The notes: a model not told the origin generated them from the letters alone. A stretch of DNA of 64,000 bases from Chryseobacterium kimseyorum (GCF_025971945.1 NZ_JAPDHW010000007.1:124001-188000); one strand, 5' to 3'. Positions 33,572 to 43,087 are shown, counted from the first letter of the stretch. Numbers and translations: made by a program.

Positions 33572-35986
33572 TTATTTGAAGTTACAATTTTCGAACCGAT
33601 AATTTTCATCTTCAATATAAAAGTTGGCATTATCCCAGAACACATTATTTATTTTTGGTGAAAAATGTTCTTTTAACTTAATAATCGGCCGATCATATTT
33701 TGTGACCTGATTTGTAGTGATATCTTCAGACATGAGATAAAAATTACCATAAAAAGTGGCAATAACCTGACTGTCTAAGATATAGTTTTCTTTGTCAATC
33801 TGTTTATAGAAATTAAGAAAATATTTTCCGTCAACTTCCTTGTAGGTTTGAATGATTTGATGAAATGTCTGCGAAGGATATTTAGAATTTTTATACTGAT
33901 GCATTTTTCTTGCGATACAATGTTCATAACGAATCACGGCAAATGTCTCAGTATCTATATAAATCGTTCCAGACGAAGCTTCCGGAGCAGGATAACCATA
34001 TCCTGTGGAATAAACTCCGGGAGAATTGTTGATGAAGTCAATTTGATACGCTTTCTTACCGTTATATTCGATGACTTTTTTGCTGGTTAAACTATAAGAT
34101 GAAGTTCGGTATAATACATTGGCTTTACTTAATATAACATCCCGATTAAGCTGTACCCACAAACTTCCAATACCGCTTTCTTTACTTCTTTCGGAATTTT
34201 CTGTGTGGCTCTTGTACTGTAAAATTTCACCGAAAATATTTTTCTCAACATTATTGGAGCTGTTTATACCATCTTTATTAAAAATTTCGACTAAAGCTTC
34301 TTCGCTGTATTTTAAAATATCTTTTTCATTATAACGCTTGTCGCTTACATAAAATCTCTGATTGTAAGGTGTTTGGATGTAATTATGCTCAACATTATTT
34401 TTAGCCTTTTCCAAAATTTCTGTTGCCGACAAAGCTTTCTGACTTTTTAAAACAATCTCTTCAATCTGCGTAGTTTTTTCGGTAGATAATTTTAAATAAA
34501 TATTGTTTTGAAATTTCAAAGATTCAACACCAATAGAATCATTTTGATAGCCAACTGCAGAAATTATGAGATAATCATTTACTGATGATGATTTCGAAAT
34601 AGTGAATTCTCCCATTTCATTTGCAACGACACTCTTATTGTTTGACTTAAAGTAAATATCGGCATAGGCGATAGGCTTTTTTGTCTCTCCATCTAAAATT
34701 CTCCCTTTTATTTTGTTGGATTCCTTGATCTGAACGTTATTTTCATTAAGTTTTCTGTAAGAGATCATTTCCGGAACAAACATTTTTGGAATGTAATAAA
34801 TGCCGTCATATACATTTTTCCAGTTTAGTGAAATAGGAAGATAGCCTAAAGTTGACGTGTAAAATTCATCTTTAGAATAGGTTTTAAGATCAATCAAAAC
34901 GGATGGACTTGCTTTAGAAAACAGATCATATTCCAAACTGTTTTGCGGAGGTGTCAGAATACGCGTTTCTTTGTCATGCATTCCCAAATAATTTCCGGAG
35001 TAAGAGGTGAAAGCTAAGGAGTACAGCAGATCTCTGTATTGCTTTTTTAAAATTCCACCGAATGGCAAAGCTTCATTTAATTCATTAATATTCTTAATCG
35101 TTTCTTCTAAGGTAACCTCATTATGGCCATTTAATTCTTTTTCTTGCTGATGAAGTTTTTTAAGATATTCAAGACTTACATCAGTAAGTTTAAATGTACT
35201 TAGATTGTTGGCGATATGATAATTGGCTGCCCAAAGAATGAGTTTTTCATTTTGTAATTCTTTCTGGAGAAAAGTGAAGTTTTCTGCCATTTGCTGATCT
35301 CTTGGGTTCTGAACTGGAAAACTTTCACCATTCAATTTTTTCAGAGTGTAATCTATTTCAGACTTTGAACTTTTAAAAGTCTGCTCAATAACTTTTGTTT
35401 TAAAATCTTTATCCTTTATTGAAGCCAATGCTTTGAGGAATTGATCGTAGACAGAGTACATCCTCTCAATCTCAGTGTTATTATTTTTTAAATATTCTAA
35501 ATCCTGATAAATTAGAGTTTTATCAACAAGCTGATATTCTTTTTCAGAAAAGGAAATATTGTTTCTTCTGAAAACATCTTTTAAATCATTTAAATAGTGT
35601 TGCTGAAAAATAGTGCCTTCCTGACAGTCAACGCCCAAGATTTTCATTTCCGGATTCTGTTTCACGTAAGATAGAAGTTCCTGAAAAGCTTTCGTTTCAG
35701 ACCAGCTGGCAAAGATGCTTTGGTTGTAAGAACTGATATCCGGATTGGAATGATACAATTCCCATGCTTTAAAATTATCATAAAAACCAGCTTCAAATAA
35801 AATGGTTTTGAAGTGTTTTTCCTGATGTAGCTTTTTAATCAAATTTACTTTTTCATCAAACACCGCTCCGTCACCATGGGTAGGCTCGCCCAACAAAACG
35901 TATTGGTGGCTGTCCGTAATCTGTGCTTGAATTTTTATAGAAGAAAAGGTGGAGATCAGGACAATGGTTAAAATATTTTTCAGCAT
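33572..35986 (-). CDS. Secreted erythromycin-esterase-like domain fused to carboxypeptidase-regulatory-like domain
   Basis: The 804-residue protein starts with a Sec signal peptide (to ~residue 22, ending IQAQ). The N-terminal half (~25-320) has the Ere-type markers VLLGEPTHGDG, ILFEAGFYDN and ILWAANYHIANN, which hold the conserved His and Glu residues of the erythromycin esterase family. Residues ~422-500 form a CarboxypepD_reg-like beta-sandwich (GRILDGETKKPIAYADIY ... ISAVGYQNDSI). The C-terminal ~280 residues resemble the uncharacterised domain that often follows this module in Bacteroidetes. Export makes resistance less likely than an envelope role. No experimental function is implied. 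Confidence 0.75.
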   Translation of the reverse strand: MLKNILTIVLISTFSSIKIQAQITDSHQYVLLGEPTHGDGAVFDEKVNLIKKLHQEKHFKTILFEAGFYDNFKAWELYHSNPDISSYNQSIFASWSETKAFQELLSYVKQNPEMKILGVDCQEGTIFQQHYLNDLKDVFRRNNISFSEKEYQLVDKTLIYQDLEYLKNNNTEIERMYSVYDQFLKALASIKDKDFKTKVIEQTFKSSKSEIDYTLKKLNGESFPVQNPRDQQMAENFTFLQKELQNEKLILWAANYHIANNLSTFKLTDVSLEYLKKLHQQEKELNGHNEVTLEETIKNINELNEALPFGGILKKQYRDLLYSLAFTSYSGNYLGMHDKETRILTPPQNSLEYDLFSKASPSVLIDLKTYSKDEFYTSTLGYLPISLNWKNVYDGIYYIPKMFVPEMISYRKLNENNVQIKESNKIKGRILDGETKKPIAYADIYFKSNNKSVVANEMGEFTISKSSSVNDYLIISAVGYQNDSIGVESLKFQNNIYLKLSTEKTTQIEEIVLKSQKALSATEILEKAKNNVEHNYIQTPYNQRFYVSDKRYNEKDILKYSEEALVEIFNKDGINSSNNVEKNIFGEILQYKSHTENSERSKESGIGSLWVQLNRDVILSKANVLYRTSSYSLTSKKVIEYNGKKAYQIDFINNSPGVYSTGYGYPAPEASSGTIYIDTETFAVIRYEHCIARKMHQYKNSKYPSQTFHQIIQTYKEVDGKYFLNFYKQIDKENYILDSQVIATFYGNFYLMSEDITTNQVTKYDRPIIKLKEHFSPKINNVFWDNANFYIEDENYRFENCNFK

Positions 35987-36071
35987 GAATTGTGTTTCAG
36001 ATGTGTTTTAGTTAATATTCGTCATTATAACGATGAATGAGAATGTTTCATATCGTTACACTAAAAAAAAA

Positions 36072-36929
36072 CTATTCACAGGCATTTATTAATTCCACTG
36101 GGTTTTCAAAATTCTGTAAAAATAATTTCTGCTTTTTATCAAAATTTTCTTTGAATCCTCTGTCGCCAGGATTACCGTCAATACTCATACTGGTGATCCA
36201 TCCTTCATTGGAAGTATTTTGAAGTCCAAATATCGAAGAAGGTTGTTTTTTGTAATCTTCCCAAACTTTAGCCCATTTTGCAGACGAAGTTTTTATTATG
36301 TTGTTTGTACCGAAGTTTCTTTCTGAAATATCATTTGTTTCTTTTGTGATCGATTTCATTTCGTAAATAAATTCGTTTTCGGAATCATTGAGTTTTAAAA
36401 TCAATCCGGGCAATCCATGAAATTTATAAGGTCCGTCCTGAACGGGAATTTCTGTTGTGAACCAAGCAGTCCATTTTCGGCCGCCAAACTCAGTACTTGC
36501 TTTTTGAACAGGATAGCTCAAATAAATATCCTTTTCAGAATTTATTTTCCACTCAAATGTACATTGGTTTTTTACGATGAAAAGTTTGTCGTAAAGCTGT
36601 TTTTCAAATAGAACTTCGTTGTTAATGTAATTTTTTAAAACAACATCGTTGAATTTTGACTGACCATATTTGTAGTCAAAGGATAGACTGCCCAATCCTT
36701 TTTTCTTAAATTCTTTCAAAGCTATTGTTTTCGTCGAATCATTTTTAAATTTTATATAAGACAGAAATTCAGATGTTTTGTTGTCATGAATTAATAAAGC
36801 AAAATCTTCCTGAAGATATTCAGATGCTTTTTTCTGCGGTTTCCATTTGAAATCATAGACTGCTTTGTAAGACTGTGCTGATATAAAAACAGACAAAAAG
36901 AAAGAGATAATACTGAATTTAATTTTCAT
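36072..36929 (-). CDS. GLPGLI family secreted protein
   Basis: The 285-residue protein has a signal peptide (ending FISAQ) and the name-giving motif GPYKFHGLPGLILKL near residue 170. The N-terminal part has the YKAVYDFKW repeat strand and the middle has VKNQCTFEWKI and AWFTTEIPVQ, all typical. The family is exported in Bacteroidetes, often next to TonB-dependent systems, and has no firm function. It is next to the Ere-like fusion on the same strand (85-bp gap). Confidence 0.88.
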   Translation of the reverse strand: MKIKFSIISFFLSVFISAQSYKAVYDFKWKPQKKASEYLQEDFALLIHDNKTSEFLSYIKFKNDSTKTIALKEFKKKGLGSLSFDYKYGQSKFNDVVLKNYINNEVLFEKQLYDKLFIVKNQCTFEWKINSEKDIYLSYPVQKASTEFGGRKWTAWFTTEIPVQDGPYKFHGLPGLILKLNDSENEFIYEMKSITKETNDISERNFGTNNIIKTSSAKWAKVWEDYKKQPSSIFGLQNTSNEGWITSMSIDGNPGDRGFKENFDKKQKLFLQNFENPVELINACE

Positions 36930-36967
36930 AGAAAGGTGATTTTTTCTGATGTGAATATAAATAAAAA

Positions 36968-36991
36968 CCCCGAAAAAATACTTTTCCGGGG
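36968..36991 (-). terminator. Terminator of the 37014-37826 gene
   Basis: A GC-rich stem (ccccg / cgggg) is extended by A-T pairs. On the minus strand a T-run follows. Confidence 0.8.
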
Positions 36992-37013
36992 CAGTTATTG
37001 TAAGCTGTTAACT

Positions 37014-37826
37014 TTATTTTCTAGGCTTTTCTACTCCTATCCACGCTTCACCTTCTCTTTTCACCTGGCTTAGTGTGAACGTTTCAAAATCATCTGTTTT
37101 ATATTCGATGTTGTCTACATTTCGCTCAAATGGCATGATGTAGAAGAAGTCTTTGTCTGTCTTGTCAGCTTTACTTCCTTTTTTCACAGTCGGCATATAT
37201 TTTTTCTCGAATTTGTATTTTGGTAAATACTGTTTCAGAGAAGCGTAAAATTTCTTGTCTTTTTCGTTTGGAATGATGTCAACGATTTTAAATTCGTCTT
37301 TTTTCTTGTCCACCCATAGATAATAGTTGGTTTCTTCCATTGTCTTCTTGTTTAAAGAAGCAAAACCGAAAAATTCTTTTGGTACAAGCTGTTTTATTTT
37401 TTCTGCGTCAACTTTAGTGAAATATTCACCCTGAGAAGGATCTACATAAGTTTCCAAATTAAGCAGCAATACCTGATTGTTTTGGAAGTTTTTGTTTTTG
37501 AAATACTGGTCTAAAGATAATTCTGCAGTTTTTCTTAATTCTTTTCCTCTTTCATCCAATTTCTTTGTGGGGTTTTGAGGATTTACTTTTTTTACAAAAT
37601 TATATAAAACCACTGGCTTGATATCCGCAAGGTGAGGGAAGGTTTTCAATTGCTCAGCTTTTACCAACCAGTAATATTGCTGATAGTAATCGTCTTTATC
37701 AACGGGTTTTACACTTTTATAGGTAAGCGCAAGTTTTTTAGAATTAAGATATTTTCCATATTTACCTTGTCCAAAAGCGAAGCTTACAGATAGTAAAGCA
37801 AATAAAATAGTAATGTTTCTTTTCAT
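37014..37826 (-). CDS. Exported protein, function unknown
   Basis: The 270-residue product has a signal peptide (LLSVSFAFGQ). The mature protein is basic and rich in Lys, Tyr and Phe (KKFYASLKQYLPKYKFEKKY), with no membrane helix or known motif. It has a -7 box 27 nt upstream and a terminator downstream, so it is a single-gene unit. Confidence 0.65.
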   Translation of the reverse strand: MKRNITILFALLSVSFAFGQGKYGKYLNSKKLALTYKSVKPVDKDDYYQQYYWLVKAEQLKTFPHLADIKPVVLYNFVKKVNPQNPTKKLDERGKELRKTAELSLDQYFKNKNFQNNQVLLLNLETYVDPSQGEYFTKVDAEKIKQLVPKEFFGFASLNKKTMEETNYYLWVDKKKDEFKIVDIIPNEKDKKFYASLKQYLPKYKFEKKYMPTVKKGSKADKTDKDFFYIMPFERNVDNIEYKTDDFETFTLSQVKREGEAWIGVEKPRK

Positions 37827-37853
37827 TTTACAACAATGATTATTTTAATTTTT

Positions 37854-37861
37854 CAAATATA
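37854..37861 (-). promoter_or_regulatory. -7 box TATATTTG
   Basis: It is an exact TAnnTTTG match on the minus strand, 27 nt before the start of the exported protein gene. Confidence 0.5.
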
Positions 37862-37931
37862 ATTATTTATTAGATAATAAGTTTAATACTTAGTTAAATT
37901 ATCTAAATATTATTGATTTTATTGAATAAAA

Positions 37932-37953
37932 AATCCTGTAAGAATACAGGATT
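37932..37953 (-). terminator. Terminator of asnB
   Basis: A 9-bp perfect stem (aatcctgta / tacaggatt) with a 4-nt loop is followed on the minus strand by a T-run. Confidence 0.85.
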
Positions 37954-37969
37954 GATAAATTTATTGATT

Positions 37970-39637
37970 TTAATAAGAAGTTTCATGTACTTTGACGGCT
38001 CTTCCGCTGGGGTCATTCATTTTTTTAAACGCTTCGTCCCATTCTAAAGCTATCGGAGTGGAACATGCTACCGAAGGTACCGAAGGTACCGTAGCTGCTG
38101 CCGTTTCACTTGGGAAATGTTCTTCGAAAATAGTTCTGTAGCGGTACTCTTCTTTGTTTTGAGGAGTATTTAACGGAAATCTGAATTTTGCATTTGCCAT
38201 CATTTCATCGGTTACATATTTTTCTGCAACATCTTTCAGAGTGTCAATCCAAGAGTATCCTACGCCGTCTGAGAACTGTTCTTTCTGTCTCCAGGCAATA
38301 GATTCGGGTAAAAGATCTTCAAAAGCTTTTCTCAAAACCCATTTTTCTATTTTTCCTTCTGCTTTATTGATCATTTTATCCTGTGGATTTACGTTCATCG
38401 CAACATCCATAAATTCCTTATCCAAAAACGGAACACGTCCTTCAATTCCCCAGCTCATCAAAGCTTTATTGGCTCTCAAACAGTCATATAAATGAAGTTT
38501 CCCAAGTTTTCTCACGGTTTCGTCATGGAATTCTTTGGCATTTGGAGCTTTATGGAAATATAAATATCCACCAAATAACTCGTCTGCGCCTTCACCTGAA
38601 AGAACCATCTTAATTCCCATTGATTTAATCACTCTGGCCAAAAGGTACATCGGCGTGGAAGCTCTGATGGTTGTTACATCATACGTTTCCAAATGATAAA
38701 TAACATCTCGGATGGCATCAAGGCCTTCCTGAACGGTAAAGTTAACTTCATGATGAACCGATCCGATGTGTTCAGCTGCTTTTTTTGCGGCCGCTAAATC
38801 TGGTGAGCCCACCAATCCAACTGCAAAACTGTGTAATCTCGGGTACCATGCTTCCTGTGTGTCTCCACTTTCAACTCTCTGTCTTGCGTACTTTGCAGTC
38901 ACTGCAGAAATAATGGAAGAGTCTAAACCTCCGGAAAGTAAAACTCCGTAAGGTACATCGCTCATCAACTGTCTGTGCACGGCATCCTCCAGTCCTTTTC
39001 TGATCGCTTGAATATCTGTAACGTTATCTTTTACCGCTTCAAAATCTTCCCAATCTCTTTTGTACCATTGTTGAAGTTCTGTTCCTTCAATATTATAAAC
39101 GTAATGTCCCGGAAGGAAAGTGTCAATCTTTTTGCAGACACCTTCCAACGCTTTCAGTTCAGAAGCGATATAGTAATTTCCATTTTTGTCCCAGCCTTGA
39201 TAGAGTGGGCAGATTCCCATATGGTCACGGGCAATCAGATAGATGTCGTTTTCAATATCATAGAGTGCGAAAGCGAAAATACCGTTCAGCTTTTCAATAA
39301 AATCTTTTCCGTATTTTTGATACAGTGCTAAAATAACTTCGCAGTCAGACTGTGTTTGAAACTCATAATCTGGAAATTCTTCTTTCAGTTCGCGGTGATT
39401 GTAAATTTCACCATTTACCGCTAACACTATTTTGCCGTCCTTAGAAAATAAAGGCTGTTTTCCGGAAGTTGGATCAACGATGGCAAGTCTTTCATGAGAA
39501 AATAATACTTTTTCATTTTGAAAGACACCACTCCAGTCCGGACCTCTATGACGGATTTTTTTAGACATTTCCAAGACCTGAGATCTTAATATTTCTGTTT
39601 GTTGTTTTGCATCAAACAAGCATACGATTCCACACAT
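37970..39637 (-). CDS. asnB: Asparagine synthetase B (glutamine-hydrolysing)
   Basis: The 555-residue enzyme makes asparagine from aspartate, ATP and glutamine. The N-terminal nucleophile Cys2 (MCGIVCLFD), KIRHRGPDWSG and LAVNGEIYNHRELK define the class II glutaminase domain. The synthetase domain has the ATP-binding SGGLDSSII loop near residue 235 and GEGADELFGGYLYFHKAP. Its length matches bacterial AsnB. It stands alone, with a terminator downstream and a 319-bp gap upstream; a GTAATTTAG sequence ~20 bp upstream is a near -7 box. Confidence 0.96.
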   Translation of the reverse strand: MCGIVCLFDAKQQTEILRSQVLEMSKKIRHRGPDWSGVFQNEKVLFSHERLAIVDPTSGKQPLFSKDGKIVLAVNGEIYNHRELKEEFPDYEFQTQSDCEVILALYQKYGKDFIEKLNGIFAFALYDIENDIYLIARDHMGICPLYQGWDKNGNYYIASELKALEGVCKKIDTFLPGHYVYNIEGTELQQWYKRDWEDFEAVKDNVTDIQAIRKGLEDAVHRQLMSDVPYGVLLSGGLDSSIISAVTAKYARQRVESGDTQEAWYPRLHSFAVGLVGSPDLAAAKKAAEHIGSVHHEVNFTVQEGLDAIRDVIYHLETYDVTTIRASTPMYLLARVIKSMGIKMVLSGEGADELFGGYLYFHKAPNAKEFHDETVRKLGKLHLYDCLRANKALMSWGIEGRVPFLDKEFMDVAMNVNPQDKMINKAEGKIEKWVLRKAFEDLLPESIAWRQKEQFSDGVGYSWIDTLKDVAEKYVTDEMMANAKFRFPLNTPQNKEEYRYRTIFEEHFPSETAAATVPSVPSVACSTPIALEWDEAFKKMNDPSGRAVKVHETSY

Positions 39638-39956
39638 TTTATTTTTATTTGAAGCTAAATTACGAATTGTGCATAAAATTTAAAATAAAAATTTAATTAA
39701 AGTTAATATTTTTAATCAATTCGTTTAAATTAAATAAAAATATCATTTTAGTCGGCGTTTTAGCTATATGATGGATTGATATTTTTCACACGCTTCAGTA
39801 CAGTGTAAAATCCGTTGAAACAAAAAAAGTTGTAAAATATTGATCTATGATAATTAAATATCCAAATATTTTTCATTCCTTTGTTGCTCGAAATAATTTT
39901 TTTTCATCATTTGTGTTTTTACCTCCTTGTAATAATATTGCAAGGAGGTTTTGTTT
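39638..39956. other. 319-bp gap with a small ORF and hairpin
   Basis: No long gene is seen. Near the right end are an inverted repeat (39922-39950) and an 18-codon minus-strand ORF at 39854-39910, described in the findings. Otherwise the sequence is AT-rich and without clear features. Confidence 0.4.
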
Positions 39957-41621
39957 TTACTCAGATCCAAGTAAAGCACCTGAAATATTCCATGCGCTGA
40001 AGCTGGTTCCTTCAGGTTCTCCCTGAGGAATTTTGACCTGAATCGTATGTTTTCCAGCTTTTAAATTTCCCAGCTGAATGTAATTTGGGTTGGTAATGGT
40101 TCCCGGGCACCAGTTTGATCTGCTGAGGTCTGATGAAGAAAGTCCATCCGGAAAATTTCCCGATGCAGGATTATACAGACGGTAAGATCCGCAATCGGTT
40201 CTCCACGGAGTAAATGAGAAAGTCATTTTTCCATCTAAATAAACAGAATTGGGTTTAGGAATAAATTCGTCACCATTTTCCCAGCCGCCGTGACCAGTTG
40301 TGATGTATCTTAATTGCGCATCTTTTAAATCTTTATTTAAAGTAAATTCTACAAATAATCCTTTGTCATTATTAAACATTGTCGCATAATCCTGTCCGGC
40401 CATTTCCATAATATTGGTCGTGTTAAACAGCGGAATTACTTTGTTATTTTTGTTGACCATCTGATCACTTTTGTGAATGGTAATGTCTAAACTTATCTTG
40501 TGGCCGCCTTTGTCATAATTTCCTATGAAAGTTCCTACCCAGATTTCTTTTTCAGAAAGAGATGGTTTCAGTTCAGTAATGTCCTGTCGAAAAGGACTCA
40601 CCGTCTGCCATGTTTTATCTTTTAATTCTAAATTATTAAACTTATTGATTCCGAAAGCGGTGAAAAATCTCATCAGTTCTACCGTCGGCTGATAATTTTC
40701 GTTTGAAATAATTCCAAAATACTGCTTCCCGTTTCCATTTTCATAAAGCGGCAGAGTCTTTACTCCTTTTTCTAATCCGTCAAAAAATGTCTGTGATTTT
40801 TCTTCCGGAATGAAAAATACCGTTCCCGTTCTATCGTATGCATCACCATTGGATTGTTGTTTTAATTCCACAAAAACATTTTCACCCTGAGATATTTTTG
40901 GAAATTTAATTTTCTTTAAAATAATCGTTCCGTTTGCAAATCTTTTGATGTTTTCATCAGATTTCGACTGGTCTGAGAAATTGATAATTTCATTTTCAAA
41001 CACTTTTAATGTCGTAAATCTGCTTTTCCAGAGTAAATCTTTATAGCTTAAAAGATCGGTTGTAGTAGTAGGTCCATTAATGATATTTTCAATCCCGGAT
41101 TTTTTGATTTTTTTGAGAGATGTGGCTGTCGTCGCAGAGTTTCCGTTTCGTTCGATTTCTAAAACTAAACCTAAATTTTGTCCGAGACTTGACGGCCCGC
41201 CTTTCAGTTTCAAATCATTAGTATACCAAACTTCAATGGTGTTTGAGTTGATTTTGGTAACTGCCTGCTTACAGGTGTAGCCCAAAATTTTCTTGGTTTT
41301 GCCGGTGAATTCAAAACTTTGTTTAGCAATTGCTTCCGAATCGGAAGTTGAGATGATTTCTCCCGGCTTTAAAAATCCATAAGAAACAATTGTGTTGGAA
41401 GGTTTTTCAATTTTGCTGATTTCAAATGGATATTCGTTTTTCTGCTCTTTTGTCTTCAGATTTAAAATGTAATTTTCACTGTCATTCAACCAAACAATGG
41501 TTGGGTTTTGATTTGGCTGAACTTTTCCGTTGTAAGAACTTGTATATTGAATTTCGTAGGTCTGCGCGAAATTTAAAACTGATAAAACTGTGAAAAAACT
41601 GAGTAGTAATGATCTGATCAT
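39957..41621 (-). CDS. Secreted GLPGLI-like / PNGase F-like fusion protein
   Basis: The 554-residue protein starts with a signal peptide (LSVLNFAQ). Residues ~20-175 look GLPGLI-like (KKILGYTCKQAVTKI, EVWYTNDLKLKGGPSSLG, LGLVLEIERNG). Residues ~220-550 match peptide-N4-(N-acetyl-glucosaminyl)asparagine amidase F: GDAYDRTGTVFF holds an Asp (~263) equivalent to the catalytic D60 of Elizabethkingia PNGase F, and GHGGWENGDEF and SRSNWCPGTITNPNYIQLG match its second lobe. It probably releases N-glycans from proteins outside the cell. The other catalytic acids cannot be checked without an alignment. Confidence 0.8.
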   Translation of the reverse strand: MIRSLLLSFFTVLSVLNFAQTYEIQYTSSYNGKVQPNQNPTIVWLNDSENYILNLKTKEQKNEYPFEISKIEKPSNTIVSYGFLKPGEIISTSDSEAIAKQSFEFTGKTKKILGYTCKQAVTKINSNTIEVWYTNDLKLKGGPSSLGQNLGLVLEIERNGNSATTATSLKKIKKSGIENIINGPTTTTDLLSYKDLLWKSRFTTLKVFENEIINFSDQSKSDENIKRFANGTIILKKIKFPKISQGENVFVELKQQSNGDAYDRTGTVFFIPEEKSQTFFDGLEKGVKTLPLYENGNGKQYFGIISNENYQPTVELMRFFTAFGINKFNNLELKDKTWQTVSPFRQDITELKPSLSEKEIWVGTFIGNYDKGGHKISLDITIHKSDQMVNKNNKVIPLFNTTNIMEMAGQDYATMFNNDKGLFVEFTLNKDLKDAQLRYITTGHGGWENGDEFIPKPNSVYLDGKMTFSFTPWRTDCGSYRLYNPASGNFPDGLSSSDLSRSNWCPGTITNPNYIQLGNLKAGKHTIQVKIPQGEPEGTSFSAWNISGALLGSE

Positions 41622-41640
41622 GATATCTTGGTGGTTTTTA

Positions 41641-41648
41641 CAAAGGTA
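41641..41648 (-). promoter_or_regulatory. -7 box TACCTTTG
   Basis: It is an exact TAnnTTTG match on the minus strand, 19 nt before the start of the PNGase F-like gene. Confidence 0.55.
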
Positions 41649-41671
41649 AAGTTTTGATTTATTTAATAAAA

Positions 41672-41698
41672 AAACTACTCCAAAAAATAGAGTAGTTT
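41672..41698 (-). terminator. Terminator of the RsmB-like gene
   Basis: A 9-bp stem (aaactactc / gagtagttt) with a 9-nt loop is followed on the minus strand by a T-run. Confidence 0.8.
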
Positions 41699-41719
41699 GT
41701 ATGTCTTATTTGAAAAAAA

Positions 41720-42925
41720 TTAAGCTAATCTTTCAATCAAAGCCATGTAGAATCCGTCATATCCTTGGCTTGGCATTATCTTTTCGTCTTTGATTAATTT
41801 AAAATCAGGGTTGTTTTTCAAAAATTCTGCAACCTGTTCATTGTTTTCTGAAGGAAGAATAGAGCACGTTGCGTACACCATTTTTCCGCCTTTCTTAAGG
41901 ATTTTAGAATAATCCTGGATGATCTGCTGCTGTTCTTTTTTAATTCTGTCGATGAACGCCTGATCGATTTTCCATTTACTGTCTGGGTTTCTTTTTAAAA
42001 CTCCCAAACCAGAACACGGCGCATCAATCAAAAGTCGGTCTGCCTTCTCGTGAAGACGTTTAATTACTTTGTTGTCAGAAATTACCCTTGTTTCGATATT
42101 GTGAGCTCCAGCTCTTTTTGCACGGCGCTTCAGCTCAGCCAATTTCCATTCGTAAATATCTAATGCGATAATCTGTCCTTTGTTGCCCATTAAAGCTGCT
42201 AAGTGAAGCGTTTTTCCACCTGCGCCAGCACATACGTCAACTACTCTCTGGCCTTCTTTTACATCAAGAAAATATCCTATTTTCTGAGACGTTGCATCCT
42301 GAACTTCAAACAATCCGTCTTTAAAAGCACTCGTCAGAAAAACATTCTTTTTCTCTTCCAACTGCACAGCATCTGGATAGTTTTTTACGGTGTAAGCAAC
42401 AACATTTTCATCGGCAAGATCAGAAATCAACTCTTTGGCGGAAGTTTTCAATGAATTTGCTCTTAAAACTGTCGGAGCCTGCTCGTTCAAAGCCTTCATT
42501 TCTTTTTCCCATATTGGTCCCAATTCTTTTTCCAAAGTTTCAGCCAACCATTCAGGAATAGAATGTTCGATAGATTTTGTAGGAACGGTTCCTTTTTTCA
42601 GTTTGGTCGTGATATCGGCAATTTTGATGCCTTCAAATTCTTCAAATCTTTTGTAGTTGGTTTTACTGTAAAGACAGTAGGCGACAATTAATTTATAAAC
42701 GTTGTTGGGTTTTACACTTTCGCCCATATAATATTCAAGGCGTCTTTTCCAACGGATAATGTTGTAGAAAATCTCCGAAACAACTGCTCTGTCCTGGCTT
42801 CCCCACTTTCTGTGAGCCTTTAAAAGTCTTTCGATTACTTTATCGGCATATTTATTTTTCTCAAAAAAGGTTTCTTGTAAAGCATCGTGAATTCCGATGG
42901 CCAAGTTTCTGTGTATTAATTCCAT
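41720..42925 (-). CDS. RsmB/NOP family 16S rRNA m5C methyltransferase
   Basis: The 401-residue enzyme has an N-terminal NusB-like region and a SAM-binding domain: VCAGAGGKTLHLAALMGNKG (motif I), IALDIYEWKLAELKRRAKRAG, DAPCSGLGVLKRNPDSKWKI (motif IV, Cys) and YATCSILPSENNEQV (motif VI, catalytic Cys). It probably methylates C967 or an equivalent cytosine. It has its own -7 box (TATTTTTG, 42951-42958) and a terminator, so it is a single-gene unit. Confidence 0.9.
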   Translation of the reverse strand: MELIHRNLAIGIHDALQETFFEKNKYADKVIERLLKAHRKWGSQDRAVVSEIFYNIIRWKRRLEYYMGESVKPNNVYKLIVAYCLYSKTNYKRFEEFEGIKIADITTKLKKGTVPTKSIEHSIPEWLAETLEKELGPIWEKEMKALNEQAPTVLRANSLKTSAKELISDLADENVVAYTVKNYPDAVQLEEKKNVFLTSAFKDGLFEVQDATSQKIGYFLDVKEGQRVVDVCAGAGGKTLHLAALMGNKGQIIALDIYEWKLAELKRRAKRAGAHNIETRVISDNKVIKRLHEKADRLLIDAPCSGLGVLKRNPDSKWKIDQAFIDRIKKEQQQIIQDYSKILKKGGKMVYATCSILPSENNEQVAEFLKNNPDFKLIKDEKIMPSQGYDGFYMALIERLA

Positions 42926-42950
42926 TGTTGCAGTATGCTGTTTGAACTTG

Positions 42951-42958
42951 CAAAAATA
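42951..42958 (-). promoter_or_regulatory. -7 box TATTTTTG of the RsmB-like gene
   Basis: It is an exact TAnnTTTG match on the minus strand, 25 nt before the start. Confidence 0.5.
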
Positions 42959-43087
42959 CGAATTTAAGTTGAGAGTTAGGAGCTTATACGTATGAGTTAT
43001 ATTAGTAGGAGACTTTGATTTAATTTTCCGGATTAAATCATTTTCAATTTAATATAAATTGATTTTTGATATTGTCTAACTTTCAGT

